Positions 17,221-26,102 are shown, counted from the first letter of the stretch. The stretch: 64,000 nucleotides of DNA from Streptomyces sp. NBC_00459 (GCF_036013955.1 NZ_CP107903.1:558001-622000); one strand, 5' to 3'. Translations and numbers: made by a program. Notes: generated by a model from the letters alone, not told the origin.

Positions 17221-18030
17221 GTGAAGGATCTCTGGAGTGACCTGCTCGCGTGTCTCGAACTCCGACCCGCCGACGCGGACATGGAGTTCGCGGGGGCCAA
17301 CCAACGTCTCGACCATCACCGGCTGTTCGGCGGGCAGTTGCTCGCCCAGTTCGTGCGGGCGGCCTCACTGGCCTGCCCGGACAAGGCGGTGAAGTCCGTA
17401 CACGCCCTCTTCGCCCGCGCGGGGCGGCCCGACGAGCCCGTCCGGTACGAGGTGACGTGTCATCACCAGGGCTCCACCTTCGCGACGTTGGGGATCATCG
17501 CCCGTCAGTCTCCCGGGGTCATGGCCACCGCCGCGGTGTCGATGCACGCCCCCGAGGACGGCCCCGACCACCAGACACCGTTCCACGTCCCGGCCGTTCC
17601 CGGCGAGGAGCACTCCGTGGAGCTGGGTCTGCTGCCCTGGGACACCCGCGCGGTCACCGACCTCGACACCCCCGAGCCGGAGGCGCCCGAGTACGAACTC
17701 TGGATGCGCACCCCGGCCGCCGAGCCCGAACTGGCTCCGGCCCTCACGGCGTACGCCACCGATCTGAGCCTCATCGGCACCGCGCTGCGCCAGGTCGAAG
17801 GGGTCGGCCAGCACGATGCGAACAAGGTGTTCACCTCGGCCGTGACGGCGCACACCGTCCGCTTTCACCGGCCCTTCCGGACGGACTCCTGGCTGCTTCT
17901 GCGCCAGCACAGCCCCCTTGTGGCGCAGGGCCGTTGCTACGGCCGCGGTGACGTTCTCACCGAGGAGGGCTCCCTGGTCGCGTCGTACGCCCAGGAAGCC
18001 CTGCTCCGTTTCAAGGACTCGGGGAGTTGA
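17221..18030 (+). CDS. Acyl-CoA thioesterase II (TesB-like, double hotdog)
   Basis: A 269-residue TesB-type thioesterase that hydrolyses acyl-CoA to free acid and CoA. The first hotdog holds DHHRLFGGQLLAQFVRAA and VHALFARAGRPDEPVRYEV. The second holds ATDLSLIGTAL (catalytic Asp region), VTAHTVRFHRPFRTDSWLL (Thr/Ser) and GSLVASYAQEALLR (Gln), matching the Asp-Thr/Ser-Gln triad of TesB. Start GTG 17221 has TTGGGAG upstream. It is the last gene of operon E, converging on the thiolase gene 12 bp away. It may release dead-end CoA esters. Confidence 0.92.
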   Translation: MKDLWSDLLACLELRPADADMEFAGANQRLDHHRLFGGQLLAQFVRAASLACPDKAVKSVHALFARAGRPDEPVRYEVTCHHQGSTFATLGIIARQSPGVMATAAVSMHAPEDGPDHQTPFHVPAVPGEEHSVELGLLPWDTRAVTDLDTPEPEAPEYELWMRTPAAEPELAPALTAYATDLSLIGTALRQVEGVGQHDANKVFTSAVTAHTVRFHRPFRTDSWLLLRQHSPLVAQGRCYGRGDVLTEEGSLVASYAQEALLRFKDSGS

Positions 18031-18042
18031 CGGTCCGTCAAT

Positions 18043-19188
18043 TCACGGCGCGGGTACCTCGATCACCGTCGCCGAGCCCATCCCCCCGCCGGCGCACATC
18101 GCCGCGACGCCGATCCCGCCGCCGCGTCGGCGAAGTTCGTGCACGAGGGTGACCAGCATGCGGGCACCCGTGGCGGCGACCGGATGACCGAGCGAGCAGC
18201 CGCTGCCGTTCACGTTGACGAGGTCCGGGTCGAGGCCGAGTCGCTTGACGGCGGCCACGGGCACGGCGGCGAAGGCCTCGTTGATCTCGTAGAGGTCGAC
18301 GTCGGAGAGCGAGAGCCCGGCACGCTTCAGTGCCTTGGGGATCGCGGTCACCGGGGCCAGGCCCATGTCGGCCGGGTCGACGCCCACCGATGCCCACGCC
18401 CGGACCGTACCGAGCGCCGGGAAGCCCAGGCGATCGCTGGCGATGACCAGGGCCGCCGCCCCGTCGTTCGCACCGCCCGCGTTGCCGGCGGTGATGCTGA
18501 ACCCCTCGATCTCCGGGTGGAGCGGCTTGAGCGCGGCCAGTCGCTCCGCGCTGGTGTCGCGGCGCGGGTGCTCGTCGACGGAGAACAGTCCGTGCGGGGT
18601 GTCGATGGGGACGAGTTCGGCGTCGAAGCGGCCCTCGTCGATCGCGCGTACGGCGTTGCGGTGCGAACGCAGCGCCCAGTCGTCCATCTCGGCTCGGCTG
18701 ATGCCTGCCCGGACGGCAGTGTTCCAGCCGACGGTGATCGACATGTCGGTGTTGGGGGCGTCCGGCCGGGCCGGGTGGGTCGGTGACATCCAGGGTTCCC
18801 ACTCACCGTCGGCCTTGGTCACCGAACGCGGCGAGGTGGAGGCCGAGTTGACGCCACCGGCGATGACGAGTTCGTCCATGCCGGCGCGGATGCTCGCCGC
18901 CGCGCTCTGGACGGCGGCCTGACCGGCGGCGCAGTGCCGGTTGTGGGCGAGCCCGGGCACCCAGGTGAGGCCTGTGGTCAGCGCGGCGTGCCGGGCGATC
19001 ACTCCGCCGCCGTAGAGGCTCTCGCCGAGGACGATGTCGTCGATGAGGGTCGAGTCCAGTCCCTCCGTGGCGGCTGCCGCGGCGACGATGTGGTGGGCGA
19101 TGTCGAAGGCCGTGGTGTCGCGCAGGGTGCCCTTGAAGGCGGTGCCGACGGGGGTGCGCAGGGCGGACACGATGACTGCTTCAGGCAT
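18043..19188 (-). CDS. Thiolase (acetyl-CoA C-acyltransferase)
   Basis: A 381-residue thiolase with nucleophile Cys in AHNRHCAAGQAAV (about residue 86), INEAFAAVPVAAV, GHPVAATGARM and the second cysteine in AAMCAGGGMGSATVIEV. The length is standard. The sequence differs clearly from the thiolase at 2713-3858, so the island has at least two thiolytic enzymes with presumably different acyl substrates. It overlaps the 3' end of the ligase gene by 8 bp and lies in operon F, whose promoter carries a perfect operator. Confidence 0.94.
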   Translation of the reverse strand: MPEAVIVSALRTPVGTAFKGTLRDTTAFDIAHHIVAAAAATEGLDSTLIDDIVLGESLYGGGVIARHAALTTGLTWVPGLAHNRHCAAGQAAVQSAAASIRAGMDELVIAGGVNSASTSPRSVTKADGEWEPWMSPTHPARPDAPNTDMSITVGWNTAVRAGISRAEMDDWALRSHRNAVRAIDEGRFDAELVPIDTPHGLFSVDEHPRRDTSAERLAALKPLHPEIEGFSITAGNAGGANDGAAALVIASDRLGFPALGTVRAWASVGVDPADMGLAPVTAIPKALKRAGLSLSDVDLYEINEAFAAVPVAAVKRLGLDPDLVNVNGSGCSLGHPVAATGARMLVTLVHELRRRGGGIGVAAMCAGGGMGSATVIEVPAP

Positions 19189-20635
19189 GGCTGGTCTCCA
19201 GGTCGGCGAGCAGGGCGCGGCGCAGCAGCTTTCCGGTGTCGGTCTTCGGCAGTTCGGCGCGGAAGACGACGGTGTCGGGTGTCTTGGCGGAGCGCAGACG
19301 CTGCCTGACCCAGGCGCGGATCTCCTCCGGGTCGCCCTCCCCGACGAGCACGGCCACGATCCGCTGCCCCCACTCGGGGTCGGGCACCCCGATCACCGCC
19401 GCCTCGACGATGCCGGGACGGGTGAGGAGTACGTCCTCGATCTCGGCCGGGGCGATGTTCTCGCCGCCCCGGATGATGGTGTCGTCGGCGCGCCCCTCGA
19501 TGAACAGATAGCCGTCGGCGTCGAGGCGCCCCCGGTCCCGGGTGGCGAACCAGCCGTCGCCGTCCAGTGCGGCAGCGCGTCCGCCGTACTCACCGGAAAT
19601 CTGCTCCCCACGTACGAACACCAGCCCGGTACTGCCGACTTGGACCGGCTCGCCGGCCTCCTCGCTGTCCTCGCTGCGGATCTGGATCTCGACGCCGGGC
19701 AGTGCGCGCCCCACCGAACCGAGCCGGTCGCGCACCGCCGGTTCGTCGGAGGCCAGCGCCTCGCGGTGGTCGTCGGGTCCGAGCGCGGCGATCGATGACG
19801 TGGTCTCGGTGAGGCCGTACGCGTTCACGAACCCGGTGTCCGGGAAGGCCCGCAAGGCCCGTTCGACGACGGGTCGCGCGGTGCGGGCGCCGCCGTACGC
19901 GAGGTTGCGCAGCGTCGGTGTAGCGGCGGTGGCGCCGTCGGGGATCTCGGCGACGATCCGGGCGAGCATCGTCGGGACGACCAGCGCGTGGGTGACGCGT
20001 TCACGTCGGACGGTGGCCAGCCAGTCGGGCGCGTCGAAGGCCGACTGGTAGACGATCCGGCGCCCCGAGTAGAGGTTCGTGAGCAGGTTCATCAGACCGG
20101 CCACGTGATACGGGGGCACCGCCACGAGCGTCGTGGCGTCGGGCTCGGCCGATCCGAACTCCTGCGTGTTGAACACATAGGCAAGGAGGTGTCGGTGACG
20201 CAGGAGGGCCGCCTTGGGCTCGGCCGTCGTTCCGCTGGTGTAGAGCACGACGGCGACGGCGTCCTGGTCCTGGGGGGCCGGTTCGTCGTCGCCCTCGCCC
20301 ATCTCCCGCCCGGCTTCGAGGAGTTCGTCGAGATCGGCGGGGCGGAGCACCAGGGCCCCCGGGTGGCGGGCCAGCAACCGGGCCAACTGGTGCTCGCCGA
20401 GTCGGTAGTTGAGGGGAATGAAGGGGACTCCCGCCAGGGCCGCGCCGAACAGGGCGACGGGGTGGGCGAGATGGTTGGCGCCCAGATAGAGCACGGCCGA
20501 TCGGCGCCGGAAGCGGTGCGCGGCGGCACGGGCGCGGTCCAGCAGCTCCGAGGCGGTCAGGGAACGGTCGTCCGCCGTCACCACCACCCGGTCTCCGGCC
20601 GAGCTCGCCATCTCCAGAAGCATGGTTATATTCAT
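19181..20635 (-). CDS. Acyl-CoA synthetase (AMP-forming)
   Basis: A 484-residue ANL ligase with VVLYTSGTTAEPKAALL (A3/P-loop), AYGLTETTSS (A5), GDGWFATRDRGRLDADGYL (A7), EGRADDTIIRGGENIAPAEIE (A8) and LPKTDTGKLLRRAL with the A10 Lys. It activates an unknown carboxylic acid. The ATG at 20635 immediately follows the operator palindrome, whose minus strand contains TAGCAT as a -10-like box five bases before the ATG. No ribosome-binding site is visible, so translation may be leaderless. ATG 20623 is an alternative start. Confidence 0.92.
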   Translation of the reverse strand: MNITMLLEMASSAGDRVVVTADDRSLTASELLDRARAAAHRFRRRSAVLYLGANHLAHPVALFGAALAGVPFIPLNYRLGEHQLARLLARHPGALVLRPADLDELLEAGREMGEGDDEPAPQDQDAVAVVLYTSGTTAEPKAALLRHRHLLAYVFNTQEFGSAEPDATTLVAVPPYHVAGLMNLLTNLYSGRRIVYQSAFDAPDWLATVRRERVTHALVVPTMLARIVAEIPDGATAATPTLRNLAYGGARTARPVVERALRAFPDTGFVNAYGLTETTSSIAALGPDDHREALASDEPAVRDRLGSVGRALPGVEIQIRSEDSEEAGEPVQVGSTGLVFVRGEQISGEYGGRAAALDGDGWFATRDRGRLDADGYLFIEGRADDTIIRGGENIAPAEIEDVLLTRPGIVEAAVIGVPDPEWGQRIVAVLVGEGDPEEIRAWVRQRLRSAKTPDTVVFRAELPKTDTGKLLRRALLADLETSHA

Positions 20636-20651
20636 GAGAATGCTATTCTCA
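20635..20651. promoter_or_regulatory. Operator palindrome TGAGAAT-GCT-ATTCTCA
   Basis: A perfect 7-3-7 palindrome in the 54-bp spacer between the divergent ligase (leftward) and SDR (rightward) genes. Each strand contains a -10-like hexamer inside it: TATTCT rightward and TAGCAT leftward. One bound regulator could therefore block both promoters. It is the same element as at 30300, 47832, 49129 and 58170. Confidence 0.85.
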
Positions 20652-20689
20652 TCTCACTAGAGCCCTGCTTGCAAGAGAGGAAAACCTTG

Positions 20690-21454
20690 ATGCAGATCAG
20701 TGGCAGCTCAGCAGTCGTCGTCGGCGGGGCGGGAGGCCTGGGCGAGGCCACCGTCCGCCGGTTGCACGCGGCGGGCGCGAAGGTGGTCGTCGCCGACCTC
20801 GCCGACGAGAAGGGCAAGGCGCTGGAGCAGGAGCTCGGCGTGCGCTACGTCCGGACGGACGCCACCAGCGAGGACGACGTCCTGGCGGCACTGGCCGAGG
20901 CGGAGTCGGCGGGCCCGCTGCGGATCTCGGTGGACTGCCACGGCGGCCCGGCGAGCGGCGGCCGGCTCATCGGCAAGGACGGCACCCCGATCAGCCTGGA
21001 GGGCTTCAGGACGACCATCGACGTCTATCTGACCGGCGTCTTCAACGTGCTGCGCCTGGCCGCCGCCGCCATCGCGAAGCAGGAACCGACGGAGGACGGC
21101 GGCCGAGGGGTCATCGTCAACACCGCTTCGATCGCCGCGTACGAGGGCCAGATCGGCCAACTCCCCTACGCTGCCGCCAAGGGCGGGGTCGTGAGCATGA
21201 CGCTGGTGGCCGCCCGTGACCTGTCCCCGCTCGGCATCCGGGTCGTCACCATCGCGCCGGGCACCTTCCTGACTCCGGCCTACGGCAAGGCGGGTGACCA
21301 GTTGGAGGCCTACTGGGGTCCGCAGGTTCCGCATCCCCGGCGGATGGGCCGCTCCCCCGAGTACGCGGCGCTCGTCGAGCACATCTGCGAGAACGGCTAT
21401 CTCAACGGCGAGGTCGTACGCCTCGACGGAGCGCTCAGGTTCCCGCCGAAGTGA
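20690..21454 (+). CDS. SDR family 3-hydroxyacyl-CoA dehydrogenase (HSD10-like)
   Basis: A 254-residue SDR that resembles type-2 3-hydroxyacyl-CoA dehydrogenase. The N-terminal [21 protein letters not shown] binds NAD, with DLADE after the second strand indicating NAD+ preference. The catalytic residues are Ser in [11 protein letters not shown] and Tyr-Lys in [10 protein letters not shown], followed by [11 protein letters not shown]. It likely oxidises a 3-hydroxyacyl-CoA to the 3-keto compound before thiolysis. ATG 20690 has GAGAGGA eight bases upstream. The stop overlaps the next start (GTGA), forming a two-gene SDR operon downstream of the 20635-20651 operator. Confidence 0.9.
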   Translation: MQISGSSAVVVGGAGGLGEATVRRLHAAGAKVVVADLADEKGKALEQELGVRYVRTDATSEDDVLAALAEAESAGPLRISVDCHGGPASGGRLIGKDGTPISLEGFRTTIDVYLTGVFNVLRLAAAAIAKQEPTEDGGRGVIVNTASIAAYEGQIGQLPYAAAKGGVVSMTLVAARDLSPLGIRVVTIAPGTFLTPAYGKAGDQLEAYWGPQVPHPRRMGRSPEYAALVEHICENGYLNGEVVRLDGALRFPPK

Positions 21455-22227
21455 GCGACGTCAGTGAGTCGTTGAAGTTGTTGAAGTCGAGGTCGTTGGA
21501 GGGGAAGGCCGCGTTTGTCGCCGGGGCCAGCCGGGGCATCGGGCGCACGGTGGCCGTGGCGTTGGCGCAGGCCGGGGCGTCGGTGGCGGTGGCCGCGCGG
21601 TCCGAGGAGGCGGGCCGGCTGCCGGGGACGATCCACTCGGTGGCCGACGGGATCACCGAAGCGGGTGGCCGGGCGCTGGCGGTGCCCTGCGATGTCAGCA
21701 GCGAGGAGTCGGTGGAGGCGGCCGTGGCGGCGACCGTCGCCGAGTTCGGCGGTATCGACATCCTGATCGCCAACGCCGGGGTGCTGTGGCTCGGCCCGGT
21801 CGAATCCACCCCGCTCAAGCGCTGGCAGCTGTGCCTGGACGTCAATCTGACGGGCGTCTTCCTCGTCACCAAGGCCGTGATCCCGTATGTCCGGGAGCGC
21901 GGCGGCGGTTCGCTGGTGGCAGTGACGACCGGCGGGGTCGGAATGACCGACCGGGGCGCCAACGCGTACTGGGTGTCCAAGGCGGCCGTCGAGCGGCTCT
22001 ATCTCGGGCTCGCCACCGACCTGCGGGCCGACAACATCGCCGTCAACTGCCTCGCCCCGTCCCGGATCGTGCTGACGGAGGGGTGGCAGGCGGCGGGTGG
22101 TGGTCGCGAGATCCCGCCGGAGATGGTGGAACCGCCGGAGGCGATGGGCCGGGCCGCGGTACTGCTGGCCGGCCAGGACGCGGGCGGGATCACGGGGACC
22201 GTCCAGCGGTCGGAGTCGGTCGGCTGA
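21451..22227 (+). CDS. SDR family oxidoreductase
   Basis: A 258-residue SDR. Glycine motif VAGASRGIGRTVAVAL, ANAGVLWLGPVE, and Tyr-Lys in NAYWVSKAAVERL are canonical; the Ser position is in AVTTGGVGM (Thr/Gly), a little unusual. An insert RSEEAGRLPGTIHSVADG after the second strand is typical of a mycobacterial/actinobacterial subgroup. The C-terminal end (GITGTVQRSESVG) is shorter than in FabG-like enzymes. GTG 21451 overlaps the upstream stop by 4 bp. It probably reduces or oxidises a hydroxyl on the same compound as its neighbour. Confidence 0.88.
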   Translation: MSDVSESLKLLKSRSLEGKAAFVAGASRGIGRTVAVALAQAGASVAVAARSEEAGRLPGTIHSVADGITEAGGRALAVPCDVSSEESVEAAVAATVAEFGGIDILIANAGVLWLGPVESTPLKRWQLCLDVNLTGVFLVTKAVIPYVRERGGGSLVAVTTGGVGMTDRGANAYWVSKAAVERLYLGLATDLRADNIAVNCLAPSRIVLTEGWQAAGGGREIPPEMVEPPEAMGRAAVLLAGQDAGGITGTVQRSESVG

Positions 22228-22239
22228 GGAGCGAATTCC

Positions 22240-22278
22240 GGATGCCAACTACTGTGCAGGACAAGGTAGTTGACATCC
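22240..22278. terminator. Bidirectional terminator-like hairpin
   Basis: Arms GGATG-C-CAACTAC and GTAGTTG-A-CATCC (12 of 13 paired) flank a 13-base loop in the 70-bp spacer between convergent SDR genes. The stem is AT-richer than the surroundings. The position fits a shared transcription terminator, although there is no T-run, as is usual in Streptomyces. A dyad operator is possible but less likely in a convergent spacer. Confidence 0.6.
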
Positions 22279-22297
22279 GACAGTCCAGGTGTTCGTC

Positions 22298-23128
22298 CTA
22301 CCGCCCCGTTCTCCCCCGTACCGCCGCACAGGCGCCGCCGTCGATGAGCAGGTCGATGCCGGTGACGAAACTCGCCTCCGCCGAGAGCAGGAAGGCGACT
22401 CCGGCGGCGACCTCCTCGGCGCGGCCCGCACGGCCGGTCGCGGACCCGCGTACGAGCGCGTCCATGGCCGGCTGTTTCGCAGCTTCCCGGCGGCCCTGCG
22501 GGGTGTCGATGACGCCGGGCGAGACCGAGCAGATCCGGGCACCGAGCGGGCCGAGCCGAAGCGCCTCCTGCCGTACGAAACGATGTACCCCGTACTTGGC
22601 CCAGCCGTAGGCGGTGCCGCTGTCCTCGACGGCCGGTCCCAGGGCTTCGTGGAGCCGGTCGAGGAAGGCGTCGTCGAGCGGATCGTCAAGGACGGCGGCG
22701 ACGGCCGGACCGGCCTCCAGATTGCCGAGCAACGGTGCCATCGAGGCGAAGCACACCATCGCCGTGCCGTCCGTGGCCAGTGGGCGCAGTGCTTCCGCCA
22801 ACAGCGCGGTGCCCACCAGGTCCACCGCGAAAATGGTCCGCCAGTCGGCCATCGTGGGCGAGATACCGGCGGCGTGGGCGACGGCGCGCAGGGTGCCGAG
22901 TTCGGTGGTACGGGCGGCGAGCCGGGCCAGGCCGTCCCGGTCGGTGATGTCGAGGACGAACGGTTCGATCGACGCGTCCCCTTCGGCCGACAGGTCCTTC
23001 GCCGCGGCTGTCAGCGTCGCCTCGTCCCGGTCGACGAGCAGCAGTGTGTCCACCGTAGCGACCAGCCGCCGGGCGCAGGCCAGTCCCATTCCGCGCCCGG
23101 CGCCCGTGGCGATGCCCACGGTGCTCAT
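22298..23128 (-). CDS. SDR family oxidoreductase with insertion
   Basis: A 276-residue SDR. N-terminal GIATGAGRGMGLACARRL and LLVDRDE (Asp, NAD preference), AHAAGISPTMADW, catalytic Tyr-Lys in TAYGWAKYGVHRFVRQEAL, and the C-terminal FVTGIDLLIDGG. Between the Ser-bearing strand (CFASMAPLLG) and the Tyr there is an insert of some 35 residues that probably covers the active site. Known relatives with this layout include 3-alpha-hydroxysteroid-dehydrogenase-like SDRs, so a bulky substrate is plausible. The ATG at 23128 overlaps the VOC gene stop. It is the last gene of the long leftward operon H. Confidence 0.88.
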   Translation of the reverse strand: MSTVGIATGAGRGMGLACARRLVATVDTLLLVDRDEATLTAAAKDLSAEGDASIEPFVLDITDRDGLARLAARTTELGTLRAVAHAAGISPTMADWRTIFAVDLVGTALLAEALRPLATDGTAMVCFASMAPLLGNLEAGPAVAAVLDDPLDDAFLDRLHEALGPAVEDSGTAYGWAKYGVHRFVRQEALRLGPLGARICSVSPGVIDTPQGRREAAKQPAMDALVRGSATGRAGRAEEVAAGVAFLLSAEASFVTGIDLLIDGGACAAVRGRTGR

Positions 23129-23580
23129 CCTCTGCCCTCCTCGCCGGCCCAGAGCTTCTCCAGCATCGGCTGTGCCGCCCGGTCCACGAGTTCGACGAGT
23201 ACTCCGTCGGAGCCGCGCAGAAAGGCGAAGGCGGATCCGGCGGAGCCGAGGCGGGATGCCTCCACCGTGTACCCGAGGGCTGCGAGTCCGGCGCAGTCCG
23301 CGGCGACGTCGTCGGACCAGTAGCCGACGTGGTGGACTCCCCCGCCGGGCAACGCTTCCCAGAGGGTTCCCGGGATGCTCCGCAGGATCTCCAGCCGGGG
23401 TGAGGTCCGCGAGTAGACGCAGCTGAGCCGTACTTCGGCGTCGCCGGTGGGGAGCGTCACGGTCAGCGGGCCGGCGATCTCCGCGCACCACTCGTATCCG
23501 AACGCCGCCGACAGCCCGGCCAGGGTGCCCTCGAAGTCCTCGGCGACGATGCCTAGGTGGAACTGGTCCTCGCCCCTCAT
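23125..23580 (-). CDS. VOC (glyoxalase/dioxygenase fold) protein
   Basis: A 151-residue two-module vicinal-oxygen-chelate protein: FHLGIVAEDFEGTLAGL at the start and VHHVGYWSDDVAADCAGLAALG beginning the second module. Candidate metal ligands are His8, the histidines in GGGVHHVGY and the Glu in GVLVELVD. The layout resembles methylmalonyl-CoA epimerase-like or lactoylglutathione-lyase-like members. In an operon with a B12 acyl-CoA mutase, an epimerase for the mutase substrate or product is an attractive but unproven role. It overlaps both neighbours by 4 bp. Confidence 0.85.
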   Translation of the reverse strand: MRGEDQFHLGIVAEDFEGTLAGLSAAFGYEWCAEIAGPLTVTLPTGDAEVRLSCVYSRTSPRLEILRSIPGTLWEALPGGGVHHVGYWSDDVAADCAGLAALGYTVEASRLGSAGSAFAFLRGSDGVLVELVDRAAQPMLEKLWAGEEGRG

Positions 23581-24668
23581 GACTCGACCACCTCACTCTC
23601 ACTGGAACAGCGCAGGACAGGATCGTTGTGTTCACCCAGCCCGGGCGGCGGCCCGTAGCCGGGCTCGTGGCCCGCGATCCGTACCGGGCTGCGGACCAGC
23701 CGGTAGCCACCCGCGGTCACCACGGCCTCGGGTGTGGCAGCCAGCGCCTCCGGCAGGGTGCGTACCGCGGCGGCCGGTACGCCCAGGGGCCGCAGCCGGG
23801 CTTCCCAGGCCGTGGCGGTGTCACCGGCCAGGGCCGCCGTAACGGCCTCCAGCACCTCTTCCCGCCGCACCGCCCGCTCGGCCATGGTCGGAAAACCGCG
23901 GACGCCCGCCTCGGCCGCGAAGGACTTCCAGAAGCCGTCGTGGGTGATGAACAACGCCAAGTGGCCGTCGGCAGTGGGAAAGAGCTGCGCCGGTACGTAG
24001 TAGGAGTGCGCTCCGAGCGGCAGCCGCCGCGGCTCGGTGCCCTCGTTCAGGTAGGCCGAGGCACGGTAGTTGAGCTGCGACAGCATCACATCCCGTAGGG
24101 AGACGTCCACTTGGCCGCCACGCCCCGCGATGATCTGCGCGAGCAGCCCCAACGCGGCCGTGAGACCGGTCGAGTTGTCGGCGGCGGAGTAACCGGGCAG
24201 CGTCGGCGGGCCGTCGGGATCGCCGGTGAGCGCGGCAACTCCGGTCGCTGCCTGGACGACGTAGTCGAAGGCGGGTTCGTCGCCCGTCGCCAGCCCGAAG
24301 CCGGTCAGCGCGACGCACACGAGCCGCTCGTTCCACTTCCGCAGCGCCTCGTAGGTCAGCCCCAGCCGATGGATCGCCGAGGGTTTGAGGTTGACGAGCA
24401 ACGCGTGGGCGTCGGCGGCGAGTTCACCGAGTCGGTCCTGGCCCTCCACAGTCGTCAGATCCAGGCAGACGCTGCGCTTGCCCCGGTTGAGACTGGCGAA
24501 GTAGGCGTCGCTCACCTGCCGCGAGATGTCACCGCCGGGCGGCTCGATCTTCGTGACCTCGGCTCCGAGGTCGGCGAGCATCATCGTGGCGTAGGGGCCC
24601 GCCAGCATGTGGCCGACCTCCAGGATTCGGATGCCCTCTAGGGGCCCGGCCGTCGACCCGGAGGTCAT
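23577..24668 (-). CDS. CaiB/BaiF class III CoA-transferase
   Basis: A 363-residue CoA transferase with LEGIRILEVGHMLAGPYATMMLADLGAEVTKIEPPGGD-type N-terminal elements, the SLNRGKRSVCLDL stretch, and the catalytic Asp in LPGYSAADNSTGLTAALG (about residue 167). It is slightly shorter than usual at the C-terminus, ending in a GLGEHND-like motif. It is embedded with 4-bp overlaps between the LLM oxidoreductase and VOC genes. It likely transfers CoA between the pathway acid and an acyl-CoA. α-Methylacyl-CoA racemase, a member of the same superfamily, is an alternative. Confidence 0.9.
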   Translation of the reverse strand: MTSGSTAGPLEGIRILEVGHMLAGPYATMMLADLGAEVTKIEPPGGDISRQVSDAYFASLNRGKRSVCLDLTTVEGQDRLGELAADAHALLVNLKPSAIHRLGLTYEALRKWNERLVCVALTGFGLATGDEPAFDYVVQAATGVAALTGDPDGPPTLPGYSAADNSTGLTAALGLLAQIIAGRGGQVDVSLRDVMLSQLNYRASAYLNEGTEPRRLPLGAHSYYVPAQLFPTADGHLALFITHDGFWKSFAAEAGVRGFPTMAERAVRREEVLEAVTAALAGDTATAWEARLRPLGVPAAAVRTLPEALAATPEAVVTAGGYRLVRSPVRIAGHEPGYGPPPGLGEHNDPVLRCSSESEVVES

Positions 24669-25621
24669 CGGACTTCCACCGCCAGCGCCGAGAGCATCTC
24701 GCGCGTACGGCGCTTGGAGGCGACCAGTTCGTCCCGGCCCTCACCGATCGGCAGCAGCCGTACCGACAGGTCGGTGACCCCGGCGTCGGCGAAGCGGCGG
24801 AACCGGGCCAGGATGGCCGCCTCGTCGCCCGCCGCGCACAGGTCGCCGATGTCCCGGGCGTCGCCGTAGTCCAGCAGTCGCTGGTAGTTGGGCGATATCT
24901 CGGCCTCGCCGAGGATGCGGTTCGCGCGCTCGCGGGCCGCGTCGACCTCCGTCGGACGGCACAGGCACACCGGGATGCCCGCGACGACCCTGGGCGCCGG
25001 GCGGCCAGCGCCCTCGGCCGCCTTGGTGATGCGCGGGACGACATGGTCGGCGACCGCGCGTTCGTCGGCCATCCAGAGGACGGTGCCGTCGGCGCGCTCG
25101 CCCGCGAGGGCCAGCATGACCGGGCCGAGCGCGGCGATCAGGACGGGCAAGGGGCCGACCGGGCCGAGGTCGAGCGGGTTGTGCACGGTGAAGGTGTCGT
25201 TCTCGACGTCTACCGGGCCGGGTCCGTGCAGGGCCGCGTCCAGGACGTCGAGGTAGTCGCGGGTGAACGCGGCGGGCCGCTCGTAGGGCAGTCCGAGCAT
25301 GTCCCGGACGATCCAGTGGTGCGAGGGCCCGACACCCAGAGCCAGGCGTCCCCCGGTCGCCGCCTGGGCGGACAGGGCCTGCCGGGCGAGGGCGATCGGA
25401 TGCTGGGCCTGGAGCGGTACGACCGCCGTCCCGATCTCGATCCGTTCGGTCCGTGCGCCCATCAGCGCGACGGCCGTCAACGCGTCGAAGTCCGTGGGTA
25501 TCTGGGGCACCCACGCGGTGTCGAGGCCCGCCTGCTCGGCCCACGTCACGTCGTCGATCATCCGCGCGACCTTGCGCGCGGAGTCCCCACGCTCCGGCCC
25601 GATCATCACACCGACTCGCAC
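24665..25621 (-). CDS. LLM class F420-dependent oxidoreductase
   Basis: A 318-residue luciferase-like TIM-barrel protein. It has VRVGVMIGPERGD, QAGLDTAWVPQIPTDFDALTA, IEIGTAVVPLQAQHPIALARQALSAQAATGGRLALGVGPSH spread over the first third, and a typical late WMADERAVADHVVPRI. This subgroup in actinobacteria usually uses reduced F420 rather than FMNH2. It could reduce a ketone or double bond of the substrate. The GTG start has GGAGG four bases upstream; the longer frame to 25825 is antisense to the mutase small-subunit gene. Gap to that gene is 49 bp. Confidence 0.9.
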   Translation of the reverse strand: MRVGVMIGPERGDSARKVARMIDDVTWAEQAGLDTAWVPQIPTDFDALTAVALMGARTERIEIGTAVVPLQAQHPIALARQALSAQAATGGRLALGVGPSHHWIVRDMLGLPYERPAAFTRDYLDVLDAALHGPGPVDVENDTFTVHNPLDLGPVGPLPVLIAALGPVMLALAGERADGTVLWMADERAVADHVVPRITKAAEGAGRPAPRVVAGIPVCLCRPTEVDAARERANRILGEAEISPNYQRLLDYGDARDIGDLCAAGDEAAILARFRRFADAGVTDLSVRLLPIGEGRDELVASKRRTREMLSALAVEVR

Positions 25622-25670
25622 AGTGCCTCCAGATGTTCCGACAGGGTTCCGAGCAGAGTTCGAGCAGGTC

Positions 25671-26102
25671 CTACGGGCGCGTGCCCGCACTCCCCGCGCC
25701 TCCCGCAGGCCTTGTGAGCGCCCGCATCTCCGCCACGAGCACGTCGAGGGGCGTACCGGTCGGGAAGACCGCCGCCGCGCCCGCCGCCCGCATCCGGGGT
25801 ACGTCGGCCGGCGGGATGGTGCCACCCACGACGACGGCGATGTCGTCGGCCCCGGCGGCCCGCAGCGCCTCGACCACCTTCGTGGTCAGGGCGAGATGCG
25901 CGCCGGAGAGGATGCTGAGCCCGACCACGGCCACGTCCTCCTGGACGGCCGTCGCCACGATGGTGTCGACGCGCTGGCGGATGCCGGTGAACACGACCTC
26001 GAAACCGGCGTCGCGCAGCGTCCGCGCGACGATCTTGGCCCCGCGGTCGTGTCCGTCCAGGCCGGGCTTGGCGACCAGGATCCGAGTGGCGGCGGCGCCC
26101 AT
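25671..26102 (-). CDS. Acyl-CoA mutase, B12-binding small subunit
   Basis: A 143-residue cobalamin-binding domain. The DxHxxG motif is Asp16-Gly-His18-Asp-Arg-Gly21 in PGLDGHDRGAKIVA; His18 is the lower cobalt ligand. GLSILSGAHLALTTKV and VVVGGTIPPADVP complete the nucleotide-tail pocket. It forms the split counterpart of the C-terminal domain of methylmalonyl-CoA mutase, as in isobutyryl-CoA mutase IcmB. Its ATG overlaps the large-subunit stop by one base (TGATG), ensuring co-translation. A Gly/Ala/Thr-rich tail follows the domain. Confidence 0.93.
   Translation of the reverse strand: MGAAATRILVAKPGLDGHDRGAKIVARTLRDAGFEVVFTGIRQRVDTIVATAVQEDVAVVGLSILSGAHLALTTKVVEALRAAGADDIAVVVGGTIPPADVPRMRAAGAAAVFPTGTPLDVLVAEMRALTRPAGGAGSAGTRP

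Noticed and set aside
18027..18041. Palindrome TTGACGG-T-CCGTCAA between the convergent thioesterase and thiolase genes
   Set aside because: The 1-base centre cannot form an RNA loop without losing pairs, and it overlaps the thioesterase stop codon. Evidence for terminator or operator is too weak.
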